NCBI GenBank assembly: GCA_965242505.1
Contig: OZ251449.1
Location: 3,224,001-3,288,000 of the forward strand
Direction: 5' to 3'
Length of the DNA: 64,000 nucleotides
From: UBA2966 sp965242505
GTDB lineage: Bacteria; Pseudomonadota; Alphaproteobacteria; UBA2966
Below the pieces are notes generated by a model. That model did not search any database and was not told where the DNA came from. It was given only the letters and a program-made list of their open reading frames with translations. Below, in pieces: positions 9,035-16,171 of this stretch. Made by a program: the position numbers and the translations under genes. The stretch's first letter is position 1; each line of letters begins with the position of its first letter.

Positions 9035-10519
9035 ATGAGCGAGCGGACGAACCAGCAATTCGCTCTCCAGGACCTGGAACGGACGGTCTCCCGCGTCAAG
9101 GCCGTCGTCGGCCTCAAGGGGTGGACCGACGATCCGCAGGTCCTGGCGCCCCGCCTCGAGGAACGGCGGGGCCTGTTCCATGGCGCGACCCCGGTCATGG
9201 TGTCGCCCGCCGACGCCGGGGAGGTCGCGGAGGTCGTCCGGCTTTGCGCGGCGACGGGTGTCGGCGTCGTCCCGCAAGGGGGCAATACGGGCCTCTGCGG
9301 GGGCGCCGTTCCCGACGGGAGCGGCGCCCAGATCCTGTTGTCCCTGGCCCGGCTCGACCGCATCCGCGAACTGGACGCGGCCGGCAATACCATGACCGCG
9401 GAGGCCGGCTGCATCCTCGCCGACGTGCAGGCCGCGGCGGCGGACGCCGACCGCCTGTTCCCCCTGAGCCTCGCGGCGGAGGGCAGTTGCCAGATCGGTG
9501 GGAACCTGTCCACGAACGCCGGAGGCACGGCCGTCCTGCGCTACGGAAACGCGCGCGACCTCGTGCTCGGCCTGGAGGTCGTGCTGCCCGACGGGCGGAT
9601 ATGGAACGGGCTCCGAAAGCTGAGGAAGGACAACACGGGATACGACCTCAAGCAGCTGTTCATCGGCAGCGAGGGAACGCTGGGGATCGTCACGGCCGCG
9701 GTGCTCAGGCTGTTTCCCCGGCCGCGCTCCGTCGTGACGGCGTTGGTCGGCCTGCGGAGCGCCGCGCGCGCGCTGGAGCTCCTCGATCGCGCGCGCGCGG
9801 TATGCGGCGACGCGATCACGGGCTTCGAGCTGATGTCCCGCATCTGCCTCGATTTCTGCTTCCGCCACGTCCCCGGCGCGCGCGATCCGCTGGAAACGGA
9901 ACATCCGTGGTACGTGCTCCTGGAGCTTCAGTCGGGTTTCGCGGGAACCGGCCCGCGGGAGAGCGTCGAGGAAGCCCTCGCCGCCGCTCTCGACGCCGGC
10001 GCGATAGAGGACGCCGCGGTCGCGGCGAGCGAGGCGCAGGCGCGCGCCATGTGGAAGCTGCGGGAGTCCATCCCCGAAGCGGAGCTGCGCGAAGGCGGCG
10101 GTATCAAGCACGACGTCTCCGTCCCCTTGCCGGACATTCCCGCGTTCCTGGACCGCGCCACGCAGGCCGTCGAGGAGGCCGTCCCGGGCGTCCGCGTCGT
10201 GGCGTTCGGACACGTCGGGGACGGCAACATCCACTTCAACGTCGCCCCACCGACGGACGCCGACGGGGAAGCGTTTCTGGCTCGCTGGAGCGCCGTGAAC
10301 GAGATCGTTCACGACATCGTCGCGGGCTTCGGCGGCAGCATCAGCGCCGAGCATGGGTTGGGCCGTCTGAAACGCGATGAGATCGTCCGTTACAAATCGG
10401 CCCTGGAGATCGATCTCATGGCCAGGGTGAAGGCGGCCCTGGACCCGGACGGGATCCTGAACCCGGGCAAGGTCGTGCGGCGGGCGCTTCCGCCGGGCGC
10501 GGGGTCCGGACGTCCGTAG
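9035..10519 (+). CDS. FAD-binding oxidoreductase, GlcD / D-2-hydroxyglutarate dehydrogenase family
   Basis: A 494-residue flavoprotein of the VAO superfamily that oxidises a 2-hydroxy acid such as D-2-hydroxyglutarate, D-lactate or glycolate. The N-terminal FAD-binding PCMH domain shows VVPQGGNTGLCGGAVPD near residue 80 and the segment AEGSCQIGGNLSTNAGG near 150. The C-terminal FAD_oxidase_C domain ends with the metal-binding stretch FGHVGDGNIHFNV and the AEHGLGRLKRDE signature, then the usual LDPDGILNPGK. The substrate cannot be fixed from sequence; no glycolate oxidase partner subunits lie next to it. Confidence 0.9.
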   Translation: MSERTNQQFALQDLERTVSRVKAVVGLKGWTDDPQVLAPRLEERRGLFHGATPVMVSPADAGEVAEVVRLCAATGVGVVPQGGNTGLCGGAVPDGSGAQILLSLARLDRIRELDAAGNTMTAEAGCILADVQAAAADADRLFPLSLAAEGSCQIGGNLSTNAGGTAVLRYGNARDLVLGLEVVLPDGRIWNGLRKLRKDNTGYDLKQLFIGSEGTLGIVTAAVLRLFPRPRSVVTALVGLRSAARALELLDRARAVCGDAITGFELMSRICLDFCFRHVPGARDPLETEHPWYVLLELQSGFAGTGPRESVEEALAAALDAGAIEDAAVAASEAQARAMWKLRESIPEAELREGGGIKHDVSVPLPDIPAFLDRATQAVEEAVPGVRVVAFGHVGDGNIHFNVAPPTDADGEAFLARWSAVNEIVHDIVAGFGGSISAEHGLGRLKRDEIVRYKSALEIDLMARVKAALDPDGILNPGKVVRRALPPGAGSGRP

Positions 10520-10599
10520 GCGCCGCGCGCGGCGTTACGGGACTGCGAACGTCGATGCGCCGTCGGTCCCGGCCCCGGCGCGGCCGGATCGCGGGCCGG

Positions 10600-11775
10600 T
10601 CAACGGCCGCCGCCGTTCTCCGGGGACGCGGGACCTTCCCCGCCCGCCGCCGGAGCCGCCGCCGCGACGGACAGCGTCCCGCGGTCGAGGGCGATGGACT
10701 TGACTAGCGCGTAGACCGGCGCGCCCGGCGCGAGTCGCAGATCGGCGACGGACTGGCGGGTCACGCGCGCCCGAAGCCGCCCGCCGCCGACGTCGATCAG
10801 GGTTTCCGCGTAGGCCGTGTCCGGATCCTCGGCGATCTCCACGACCGTCCCGGAGAGGACGTTGCGCACGCTGATCGCTTCGGGCCGGCGCGTGGCGAGC
10901 GACACGTCGCGCGCCCGGACGCGGAGCCTCACCTCGGCGCCGACCGCCAGATCCCGGGCCGGCATGGAGATCGTCTGCCCATGGTGGTCCAGGTGCGTCA
11001 CGCTGTACGTCCGGTCATGGCCCGTCACCCGCGCGATGAGGAGAGCGCCGGCCTCGAACCGTCCGGTCTCGGGCCACAGGTCGAGACGTTCCAGCAGGTC
11101 GCGCACCGGCCCTTCCGCCAGCTTCCGGCCGGACGACAGGATGACCGTCCAGTCCGCCAGGCGGGCCACTTCCGCGATGTCGTGGCTGACGTAGAGGATG
11201 GGGATCGACAGCTCCTCGTGGAGCGCCTCGAAGTACGGCAGGATCTCGTCCTTCGCCATCCGGTCGAGGGAGGACAGCGGCTCGTCCATCAGCAGCAGGC
11301 GCGGCTGGGAGAGCAGGGCGCGGCCGACCGCCACGCGCTGGCGCTCGCCCCCCGACAGGGCGCCGGGGGCGCGGTCGAGAAGGCGCCCGAGTCCGAGCAA
11401 CTCGACGACGTCCCGGAAACGGATGGCCGGCGGGACGCCCGAGCGTTCGGCGCGCCGTGCTCCGTACAGCAGGTTCCCGCGCACGGACAGGTGCGAAAAC
11501 AGGCTCGTATCCTGAAAGACGACGCCGACCGACCGCTTGTGAGGCTTGAGGAACACTCCCGCACCGTCGTCCTGCCAGACCTCTCCGCCGACGACCAGCC
11601 GGCCCGACAGGCGCTGCAATCCGGCGATGCAACGGAGCGTCGTGGACTTCCCGCAACCGGACGCGCCGAACAGGGCGGCGATGCCCCGCATCGGCGCCTC
11701 GAACGCGACGTCGAGGGAGAAGTCGCCGAGGGCGCCGGCGAACGCCGCCTCGATCCGATGGTTCTCGAAGGTCAC
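10600..11775 (-). CDS. modC: Molybdate ABC transporter ATP-binding protein
   Basis: The ATPase of the ModABC molybdate importer. Walker A is GASGCGKST at residues 37-45, the ABC signature is LSGGERQRVAVGRAL, Walker B is LLLMDEPLSSLD, and the switch histidine is in YVSHD. The last 150 residues form a molybdate-binding TOBE domain, consistent with the 391-residue length and with ModC rather than a short ABC subunit. It starts 10 bases after the modB stop codon and is the third gene of modA-modB-modC. No ModE-type operator was recognised upstream of the operon. Confidence 0.95.
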   Translation of the reverse strand: MTFENHRIEAAFAGALGDFSLDVAFEAPMRGIAALFGASGCGKSTTLRCIAGLQRLSGRLVVGGEVWQDDGAGVFLKPHKRSVGVVFQDTSLFSHLSVRGNLLYGARRAERSGVPPAIRFRDVVELLGLGRLLDRAPGALSGGERQRVAVGRALLSQPRLLLMDEPLSSLDRMAKDEILPYFEALHEELSIPILYVSHDIAEVARLADWTVILSSGRKLAEGPVRDLLERLDLWPETGRFEAGALLIARVTGHDRTYSVTHLDHHGQTISMPARDLAVGAEVRLRVRARDVSLATRRPEAISVRNVLSGTVVEIAEDPDTAYAETLIDVGGGRLRARVTRQSVADLRLAPGAPVYALVKSIALDRGTLSVAAAAPAAGGEGPASPENGGGR

Positions 11776-11785
11776 GGCGATGCGG

Positions 11786-12466
11786 TCACGATCCGGGCCG
11801 CCGCACGCGCTTCTCGACGATCGTCATGGTCGTGACGACGGCGAAGGAGAACACCAGCAGCCCGCCGGCGAGGACGTGGGCCTCCGCCCAGCGCAGGGTC
11901 TCGACGAGCTCGAAGATGGCTATCGACAGGACCCGGGTCTCGTCCGGGATGCTGCCGCCGATCATCAGGACGACGCCGAACTCCCCCACCGTATGGGCGA
12001 AGCCGAGGACCGCGCCGGTGACGTAGCCGGGACGGGCCAGAGGCACGGCGACCGTCCAGAACGCGTCCCACGGCGAGGCGCGCAGGGTCGCGGCGACCTC
12101 GAGCGGGTGGTCGCCGACGGCCTCGAAGGCGTTGCGGATCGGTTGCGCGACGAACGGCATCGAATAGACGACCGAGCCGATCACCAGGCCTTCGAACGTG
12201 AAGGCCAGGGAGCGTCCGCCGAACGCGCCGGCGATCCACCCGCCGGGGCCGTCCGGTCCCAGCAGGATCAGCAGATAGAACCCGAGCACGGTCGGCGGCA
12301 GGACCAGGGGCAGGGCGACGACGGCGGCGACCGCCTCCTTCCAGCGCGCCCTGGACCTCGCCAGCCACCACGCGACCGGCGTCGCGATCAGAAGCAGCAG
12401 CGCGGTCGCGACGACCGCCAGTTTCAGGGTCAGCCGGACGACCGGCCAGAGCTCCGCGATGTCCAA
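11786..12466 (-). CDS. modB: Molybdate ABC transporter permease
   Basis: The inner-membrane permease of the molybdate importer; 226 residues with several hydrophobic helices. The N-terminal segment ELWPVVRLTLKLAVVATALL and the coupling-helix motif EVAATLRASPWDAFWTVAVPLARPG (an EAA loop ending in PLARPG) identify it as ModB. It lies between modA, 10 bases away, and modC, 10 bases away, so the three genes form one tightly spaced operon. Confidence 0.95.
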   Translation of the reverse strand: MDIAELWPVVRLTLKLAVVATALLLLIATPVAWWLARSRARWKEAVAAVVALPLVLPPTVLGFYLLILLGPDGPGGWIAGAFGGRSLAFTFEGLVIGSVVYSMPFVAQPIRNAFEAVGDHPLEVAATLRASPWDAFWTVAVPLARPGYVTGAVLGFAHTVGEFGVVLMIGGSIPDETRVLSIAIFELVETLRWAEAHVLAGGLLVFSFAVVTTMTIVEKRVRRPGS

Positions 12467-12476
12467 GGCCGCCCCC

Positions 12477-13262
12477 TCAATCGCCTGCGCCGTAGCCGTG
12501 CGCTTCCTTGACGGCCCGCGCCTCGGGTCCGCGCAGGAAGTCGAGGAAGGCGCGCGCCGCGCCGTTGCCGAGGCCCCGCCGCAGGAGCACCGCGTCTTGC
12601 GCGATGGCCGCGTGAAGGTCGGCGGGCGCCACCCAATGCGACCCCGCGGCGCCGCGGACGACCTGCGAGAGGGCGACGAGGCCGAATTCCGCGTTGCCGG
12701 TGGCGACGAACCGGAAGGCCTGGCCGACGTCGACGCCCCGGACGAACCGGGGCGCGAGGCGTTCGTGGACGCCGAGCGCCCGCAGCGTCTGGACGGCGGC
12801 GGCCCCGTAGGGGGCCGTCGTCGGGTTGGCGATGGCGAGCCGGTCGAACGACCGGTCCCGCAGCGTCGCCGCGCCCAGCCACAGGCCGGGTTCGCGGCTG
12901 TAGAGCGCCAGACGGCCCACCGCGTAGGTGAACCGGGTTCCGGGCGCGGCGTATCCGTCCTCGACCGCCTTGCGGGGACGCGCCCGGTCGGCGGCGAGGA
13001 AGACTTCGTGGGGCGCGGCCTGCGCGATCTGCGCGAAGAGTTGTCCGGTCGACCCGAAGCTGAAGACGGCCCTGTGTCCCGTCGCCCGCTCGAACGCGGC
13101 GCCGATGTCGCGGGCGGCGAGGCTGAAGTTGGCGGCCACGGCCGCCCGCACCTCTCCCGCGCGCGCCGTCGCGGCGACCCCCGCCGGGACGAGCGCCGCC
13201 GACAGGAGCAGGACCCCCGCCGCGACGGAAGAGACGCCCGACCATCCCGCCGGGACGGTCAT
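12477..13262 (-). CDS. modA: Molybdate-binding periplasmic protein
   Basis: The solute-binding protein that captures molybdate and delivers it to ModBC. I place the start at 13262, where MTVPAGWSG leads directly into a hydrophobic signal-peptide core (VAAGVLLLSAALVPAGVAA) ending near TARAGE; the mature protein then starts with VRAAVAANFS, the usual ModA opening. The oxyanion-binding regions FSFGSTGQLFAQI and AIANPTTAPYG are present. An upstream-extended reading frame would run into the repeat downstream of the Fic gene and is not credible. First gene of modABC. Confidence 0.93.
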   Translation of the reverse strand: MTVPAGWSGVSSVAAGVLLLSAALVPAGVAATARAGEVRAAVAANFSLAARDIGAAFERATGHRAVFSFGSTGQLFAQIAQAAPHEVFLAADRARPRKAVEDGYAAPGTRFTYAVGRLALYSREPGLWLGAATLRDRSFDRLAIANPTTAPYGAAAVQTLRALGVHERLAPRFVRGVDVGQAFRFVATGNAEFGLVALSQVVRGAAGSHWVAPADLHAAIAQDAVLLRRGLGNGAARAFLDFLRGPEARAVKEAHGYGAGD

Positions 13263-13371
13263 CCGGAAGATTGCGGGCGCGCGGCCCGGGATGGATCGGG
13301 AAGCCGAAGTCCAGGGCCGCCCATTCCCGCCCGCGCCCGGTGGCGAAGGTTCTTTGTCGGCCACAAAACCC

Positions 13372-13489
13372 CGAAAATGGCCGACAAGCGCTGTTGTGTG
13401 ACACAAGTGGCCGACAAGGCGTTCAAGGCATCTTCTCCCCATCCACGATGTTCAGGAGATCGGGGAATGCGAAGACGGTGGTTCGGCGT
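13372..13489. repeat. Direct repeat R1: Fic gene 3' end and downstream flank
   Basis: This 118-base segment covers the last 22 codons of the Fic gene and the sequence beyond its stop. It aligns without gaps to 14654-14771 (R2) at roughly three quarters identity, as counted by eye. The noncoding part holds the 9-mer TGGCCGACA twice, and a further inverted copy lies next to it at 13356-13364. The same spacing of the 9-mer is kept in R2, which suggests that the DNA motif itself is conserved. Confidence 0.8.
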
Positions 13490-14535
13490 CCTGCGCCTGG
13501 CGCGACCACGCGCAGGACGCCGTTCTCGCGCAACACGTCCAGTATCCGCCGCGCCGTTCGTTGGGCGCTGCCTGTTCCGGCGACGAAATCGGCGGTGACG
13601 AATATGGGGCGTTCGAATATCCAGTCCAAGGCGTGAATAGCGTACCGGGAGCGGGTGAGGTCCGCCACGCGCTTCTTCATGTTCTCGTAGAGGTCGAGAA
13701 TGTCTTGCGCCTTGGCGAGGTTGTCCTCGGCCTGGGCCTGGACGGCCTGCAGGAAGAATCGACACCAGCCGGTCCAGTCGCCATCGCGCGACACGGCGAG
13801 CAGGCCTTCGTAGTACGCGTCGCGACGGGCCTCGAAGTAGGCGCTGATATAGAACGTCGGTTCCCTGATATGGCCATGTTGCCAGAGGAACAGGGGCGCC
13901 AGCAGGCGACCCAGGCGTCCGTTGCCGTCCAGGAAGGGATGCAGGGCCTCGAACTCGGCGTGCAGAATGGCGAGCTGCACCAGCCGGTCGGGGGCGTCCG
14001 CGTGGATGTAGGCTTCCCACCCGCTCATGGCGCCGGGAAGGCGTCCCGCGTCGATGGGCACGAACCTGGCCTCGTCGATGGCGCGGCCGGGCGGTCCGAT
14101 CCAGTTGGCCGTGCGCCGGTATTCGCCGGGAGCCTTCCCCTCGCCCCGCACGCCCGACAGCAACACGCGATGCGCCTCTCGGATGACCCGCTGGGACAGC
14201 GGCAGGTCTTGCAGCATCTCTTCGGCCCGCCGCATGGCGGCGCGGTAGTTGAGCACCTCGTGGATGTCGTCGAGGCGCGTGGGCGAAGCCGATTTCCGCA
14301 CGGCCTCGAACTCCAGAACCTCGCCCGTCGTCGTTTGGGTGCCCTCGATGCGTGACGAGAGGACCGCTTCCCGAGTGGTCAGAGGCGCCAGCAGGATGTG
14401 CGGGTTCGGAATGGCGGCGAGCGTCCCGTCGTAGCGGGCCACCGACGCCGTGGCCGGGCCGATGAACGGGATCAGCTTCGCCCAGTCGAGATTCTCGGGA
14501 GGAAATCCACCGGCATGGTATCGCACGGGTTGCAT
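13423..14535 (-). CDS. Fic family protein
   Basis: A Fic-domain protein that probably transfers AMP, or another nucleotide moiety, onto a hydroxyl side chain of a target protein. The active-site motif HPFLDGNGRLGR lies near residues 198-209. Upstream, the segment SSRIEGTQTT resembles the (S/T)xxxE(G/N) inhibitory helix used by self-inhibited Fic proteins. A winged-helix-like C-terminal part follows, ending in the motif FPDLLNIVDGEK. The start at 14535 (MQPVRYHAGG) matches the usual beginning of the family; the frame is open further upstream into repeat R2. It lies between two copies of its own 3' flank, so it is probably an acquired gene. Confidence 0.9.
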   Translation of the reverse strand: MQPVRYHAGGFPPENLDWAKLIPFIGPATASVARYDGTLAAIPNPHILLAPLTTREAVLSSRIEGTQTTTGEVLEFEAVRKSASPTRLDDIHEVLNYRAAMRRAEEMLQDLPLSQRVIREAHRVLLSGVRGEGKAPGEYRRTANWIGPPGRAIDEARFVPIDAGRLPGAMSGWEAYIHADAPDRLVQLAILHAEFEALHPFLDGNGRLGRLLAPLFLWQHGHIREPTFYISAYFEARRDAYYEGLLAVSRDGDWTGWCRFFLQAVQAQAEDNLAKAQDILDLYENMKKRVADLTRSRYAIHALDWIFERPIFVTADFVAGTGSAQRTARRILDVLRENGVLRVVAPGAGRRTTVFAFPDLLNIVDGEKMP

Positions 14536-14653
14536 CGGCCTCCTCCAGACTTCGGCGCCTTCGGCGGGCAATCGGTTCCTTGCGCGGCGGACGTCTCCCG
14601 ACCGTTCCGCGGGCCGATGATGCCATCGGAACGCTTTGAGCGCCACTTGACCG

Positions 14654-14771
14654 CGAAAGTGGCCGACAATGGCCGTTGTGCGCCACAAGTGGCCGACAAA
14701 ACATTCGAGGCGCCTTCTCTCCGTCCACGATGCCCAAGAGGTTGGGGGACACGAGAACGGCGGCTGGACGT
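14654..14771 (-). pseudogene. 3' remnant of a second Fic-like gene (repeat R2)
   Basis: Read on the minus strand, this sequence encodes VLVSPNLLGIVDGEKAP, a clear counterpart of the last residues of the intact Fic protein (VFAFPDLLNIVDGEKMP). The position of the stop codon has changed from TGA to CGA. The match continues past the old stop through the TGTCGGCCA motifs. No other part of a Fic gene is found between here and the next gene. It is a leftover of a diverged tandem paralogue, or of a recombination that replaced the body of the gene. The gap 14536-14936 otherwise holds only the promoter described next. Confidence 0.7.
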
Positions 14772-14775
14772 TTTT

Positions 14776-14805
14776 GTTGACTCCTGATCAACTTTATCGT
14801 ATGTT
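14776..14805 (+). promoter_or_regulatory. Promoter and candidate operator of the DUF4258-HTH pair
   Basis: A sigma-70-like promoter, TTGACT (14777-14782), 17 bases, TATGTT (14800-14805), stands out in AT-richer DNA. The -35 box lies inside an inverted repeat, GTTGA-N7-TCAAC at 14776-14792, a plausible site for autoregulation by the HTH protein encoded downstream. The distance to the first start codon is about 130 bases. This is inferred from the sequence alone. Confidence 0.5.
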
Positions 14806-14936
14806 CATGTTCCATTGGTGATTCCGAATGCATCCGACATCTACCACCACATTGAACCACCACACCGAACTGAAGGGGAGGAACGTCATGTCAGCCTTGA
14901 TAGCGGAAGGGCCGCGGGGCCCCAGGAGAAACAACG

Positions 14937-15248
14937 ATGGCGGCGAACCAACTACCCGTTAACCACCAGGCATACTTCAACAATTTCCTTCGTGACTTTC
15001 CCGATTTCGGCATCCGGCTCACGCAACATGCGCGCGACCGAATGCGAGACCGGAACATTGAGTTGCCGCAGATCCGGACGGTTCTGAAAAGCGGGTCGGT
15101 ACGGTTGGTTGAGCGGGATATCAGGACCGGACTCGACAAGTACCGGGTGGCGGGCCGCGACGCGGACGGTCGGAACCTGGAGGTCGTGGTCAATCTGGAC
15201 GAAACCGAAAAGGGCTGCATCGTCGTCGTCACGGTAATCGAGGGATAA
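14937..15248 (+). CDS. DUF4258-type small protein, putative toxin
   Basis: A 103-residue protein with the DUF4258 pattern: LTQHARDRMRDRNIE followed by a beta-rich half with KYRVAGRDADGRNLEVVV and a terminal IVVVTVIE strand. Proteins of this group are RelE/MqsR-like and are often encoded just before an HTH antitoxin, as here. The start is supported by a GGAG site eight bases upstream of the ATG. It is 52 bases from the following HTH gene. Toxin activity is inferred from gene arrangement and fold family, not from identified catalytic residues. Confidence 0.7.
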   Translation: MAANQLPVNHQAYFNNFLRDFPDFGIRLTQHARDRMRDRNIELPQIRTVLKSGSVRLVERDIRTGLDKYRVAGRDADGRNLEVVVNLDETEKGCIVVVTVIEG

Positions 15249-15300
15249 CAACACGGCGGGACCCGGAACCGTCTCCGGGCCGCTCCAAGGCACCGGCATC

Positions 15301-15939
15301 ATGCGCAAAGTGAAGAAATACGACGCGACGCTCGAGTTGGGCGTCCCGGTCACGTTGATCGACGCCGTCCTGGAGGACGAAGACGGTAGCGTGGAGATAC
15401 CCGATCTGGACGTGCTGCTGGCGAGCGTCGCCGTGGCCCGCGCGCTCGTTCCGGTTCAAATGGTCGGGGCGGAGCTCCGCTTCCTGCGGCACGTCCTGCA
15501 TCTGACGGGGGCCGAATTCGCCGACGCGATTGATCTCAGCAACAAGAGCGTCGTCTCCCGCTGGGAGAACGACAGGGCGCGGGCGGCGGCATTGAGGGAG
15601 CGCGACGCGCTGGCGTCGAGCGTCGTCTCCCGCTGGGAGAACGACAGGGCGCGGGCGGCGGCATTGAAGGAGCGCGACGCGCTGGCGTCGAGCGTCGTCT
15701 CCCGCTGGGAGAACGACAGGGCGCGTCCGGGCGGGTACACGGAGAAAGCCATCCGGCAGCTCGTCCTGAATCTGCTGGGTGGCCGCGCGCCCGGCATCGA
15801 CGTGGGGAAAAACGCCATCCCGGGCATGAGGATTCACCCGCGCGACGGCTCCGAAGGCCCGCTGCCGATGTCCTTCCGCCTTCAAAAGCGTGTGGGATCG
15901 GAGAACAGCTCCACGGACTGTTACGCCACGGCGGCATAG
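15301..15939 (+). CDS. HTH (MqsA/Xre-like) antitoxin-type regulator with internal tandem repeat
   Basis: A 212-residue protein whose central part is a helix-turn-helix of the MqsA C-terminal type: LRFLRHVLHLTGAEFADAI then the recognition-helix region SVVSRWEND. Such proteins bind DNA and neutralise the toxin encoded just upstream. The N-terminal zinc ribbon of classical MqsA is absent; no CxxC pair is seen. The recognition-helix segment VVSRWENDRAR is repeated three times, because a 72-base unit is tandemly repeated at 15550-15725. This puts 48 extra residues into the HTH while keeping the frame. The tail after residue 175 has no recognised domain. The expansion may disable or alter DNA binding. 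Confidence 0.7.
   Translation: MRKVKKYDATLELGVPVTLIDAVLEDEDGSVEIPDLDVLLASVAVARALVPVQMVGAELRFLRHVLHLTGAEFADAIDLSNKSVVSRWENDRARAAALRERDALASSVVSRWENDRARAAALKERDALASSVVSRWENDRARPGGYTEKAIRQLVLNLLGGRAPGIDVGKNAIPGMRIHPRDGSEGPLPMSFRLQKRVGSENSSTDCYATAA
15550..15725. repeat. 72-base in-frame tandem repeat inside the HTH gene
   Basis: Units start at 15550, 15622 and 15694; the third is partial and stops after about 32 bases. The first two units are nearly identical at the base level, with only one or two substitutions (for example AGG to AAG in the middle). Each full unit encodes 24 residues beginning VVSRWEND. Near identity points to a recent expansion or an assembly artefact. Confidence 0.9.
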
Positions 15940-15971
15940 GGAAGATTCGCCGCAGCGCCCGGCGGGACGCT

Positions 15972-16112
15972 GTTGTCGCCGATCGCCACACGTTCGCCAC
16001 CAAGGCCGACCTGGCCGCCGTGAAGGGCGAGCTCACCGCCCTGAAATGGGCCTTCGGCTTCATCGCCGCCCTCAACGTCGCCATGGCTGCTCGCCTGTTC
16101 GGCGCCATATAG
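15972..16112 (+). pseudogene. 3' fragment of a small coiled-coil membrane protein gene
   Basis: The frame ending at 16112 reads FATKADLAAVKGELTALKW followed by a hydrophobic helix and the end RLFGAI. The FATKADL motif and the single C-terminal membrane helix match the intact 84-residue protein at 24348-24602 (HFATKEDV then a helix). There is no plausible start codon or ribosome site for this frame, so it looks like the leftover end of a related gene. Evidence is limited to this short stretch. Confidence 0.4.
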
Positions 16113-16171
16113 ACCGGGAGACGTTCCGAAACTCGTCCTCCGGGGACGGGGCGGGGCGCGCCCTCGCGGTC

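Noticed and set aside
8697..9038. Proline-rich peptides such as PTPTLPLPGGG read from the dispersed elements
   Set aside because: The same peptide appears in several frames and at all copies of the GC-rich element. It is a translation of the palindromic DNA, not a protein family.
13372..13489. TGTCGGCCA motifs as an operator for modABC
   Set aside because: The motif travels with the Fic 3' flank, and its second copy is not near any molybdenum gene.
14815..15087. 90-residue frame beginning before the DUF4258 gene
   Set aside because: It overlaps the better-supported DUF4258 frame, has no family-like sequence, and lacks a ribosome site as good as the one at 14937.
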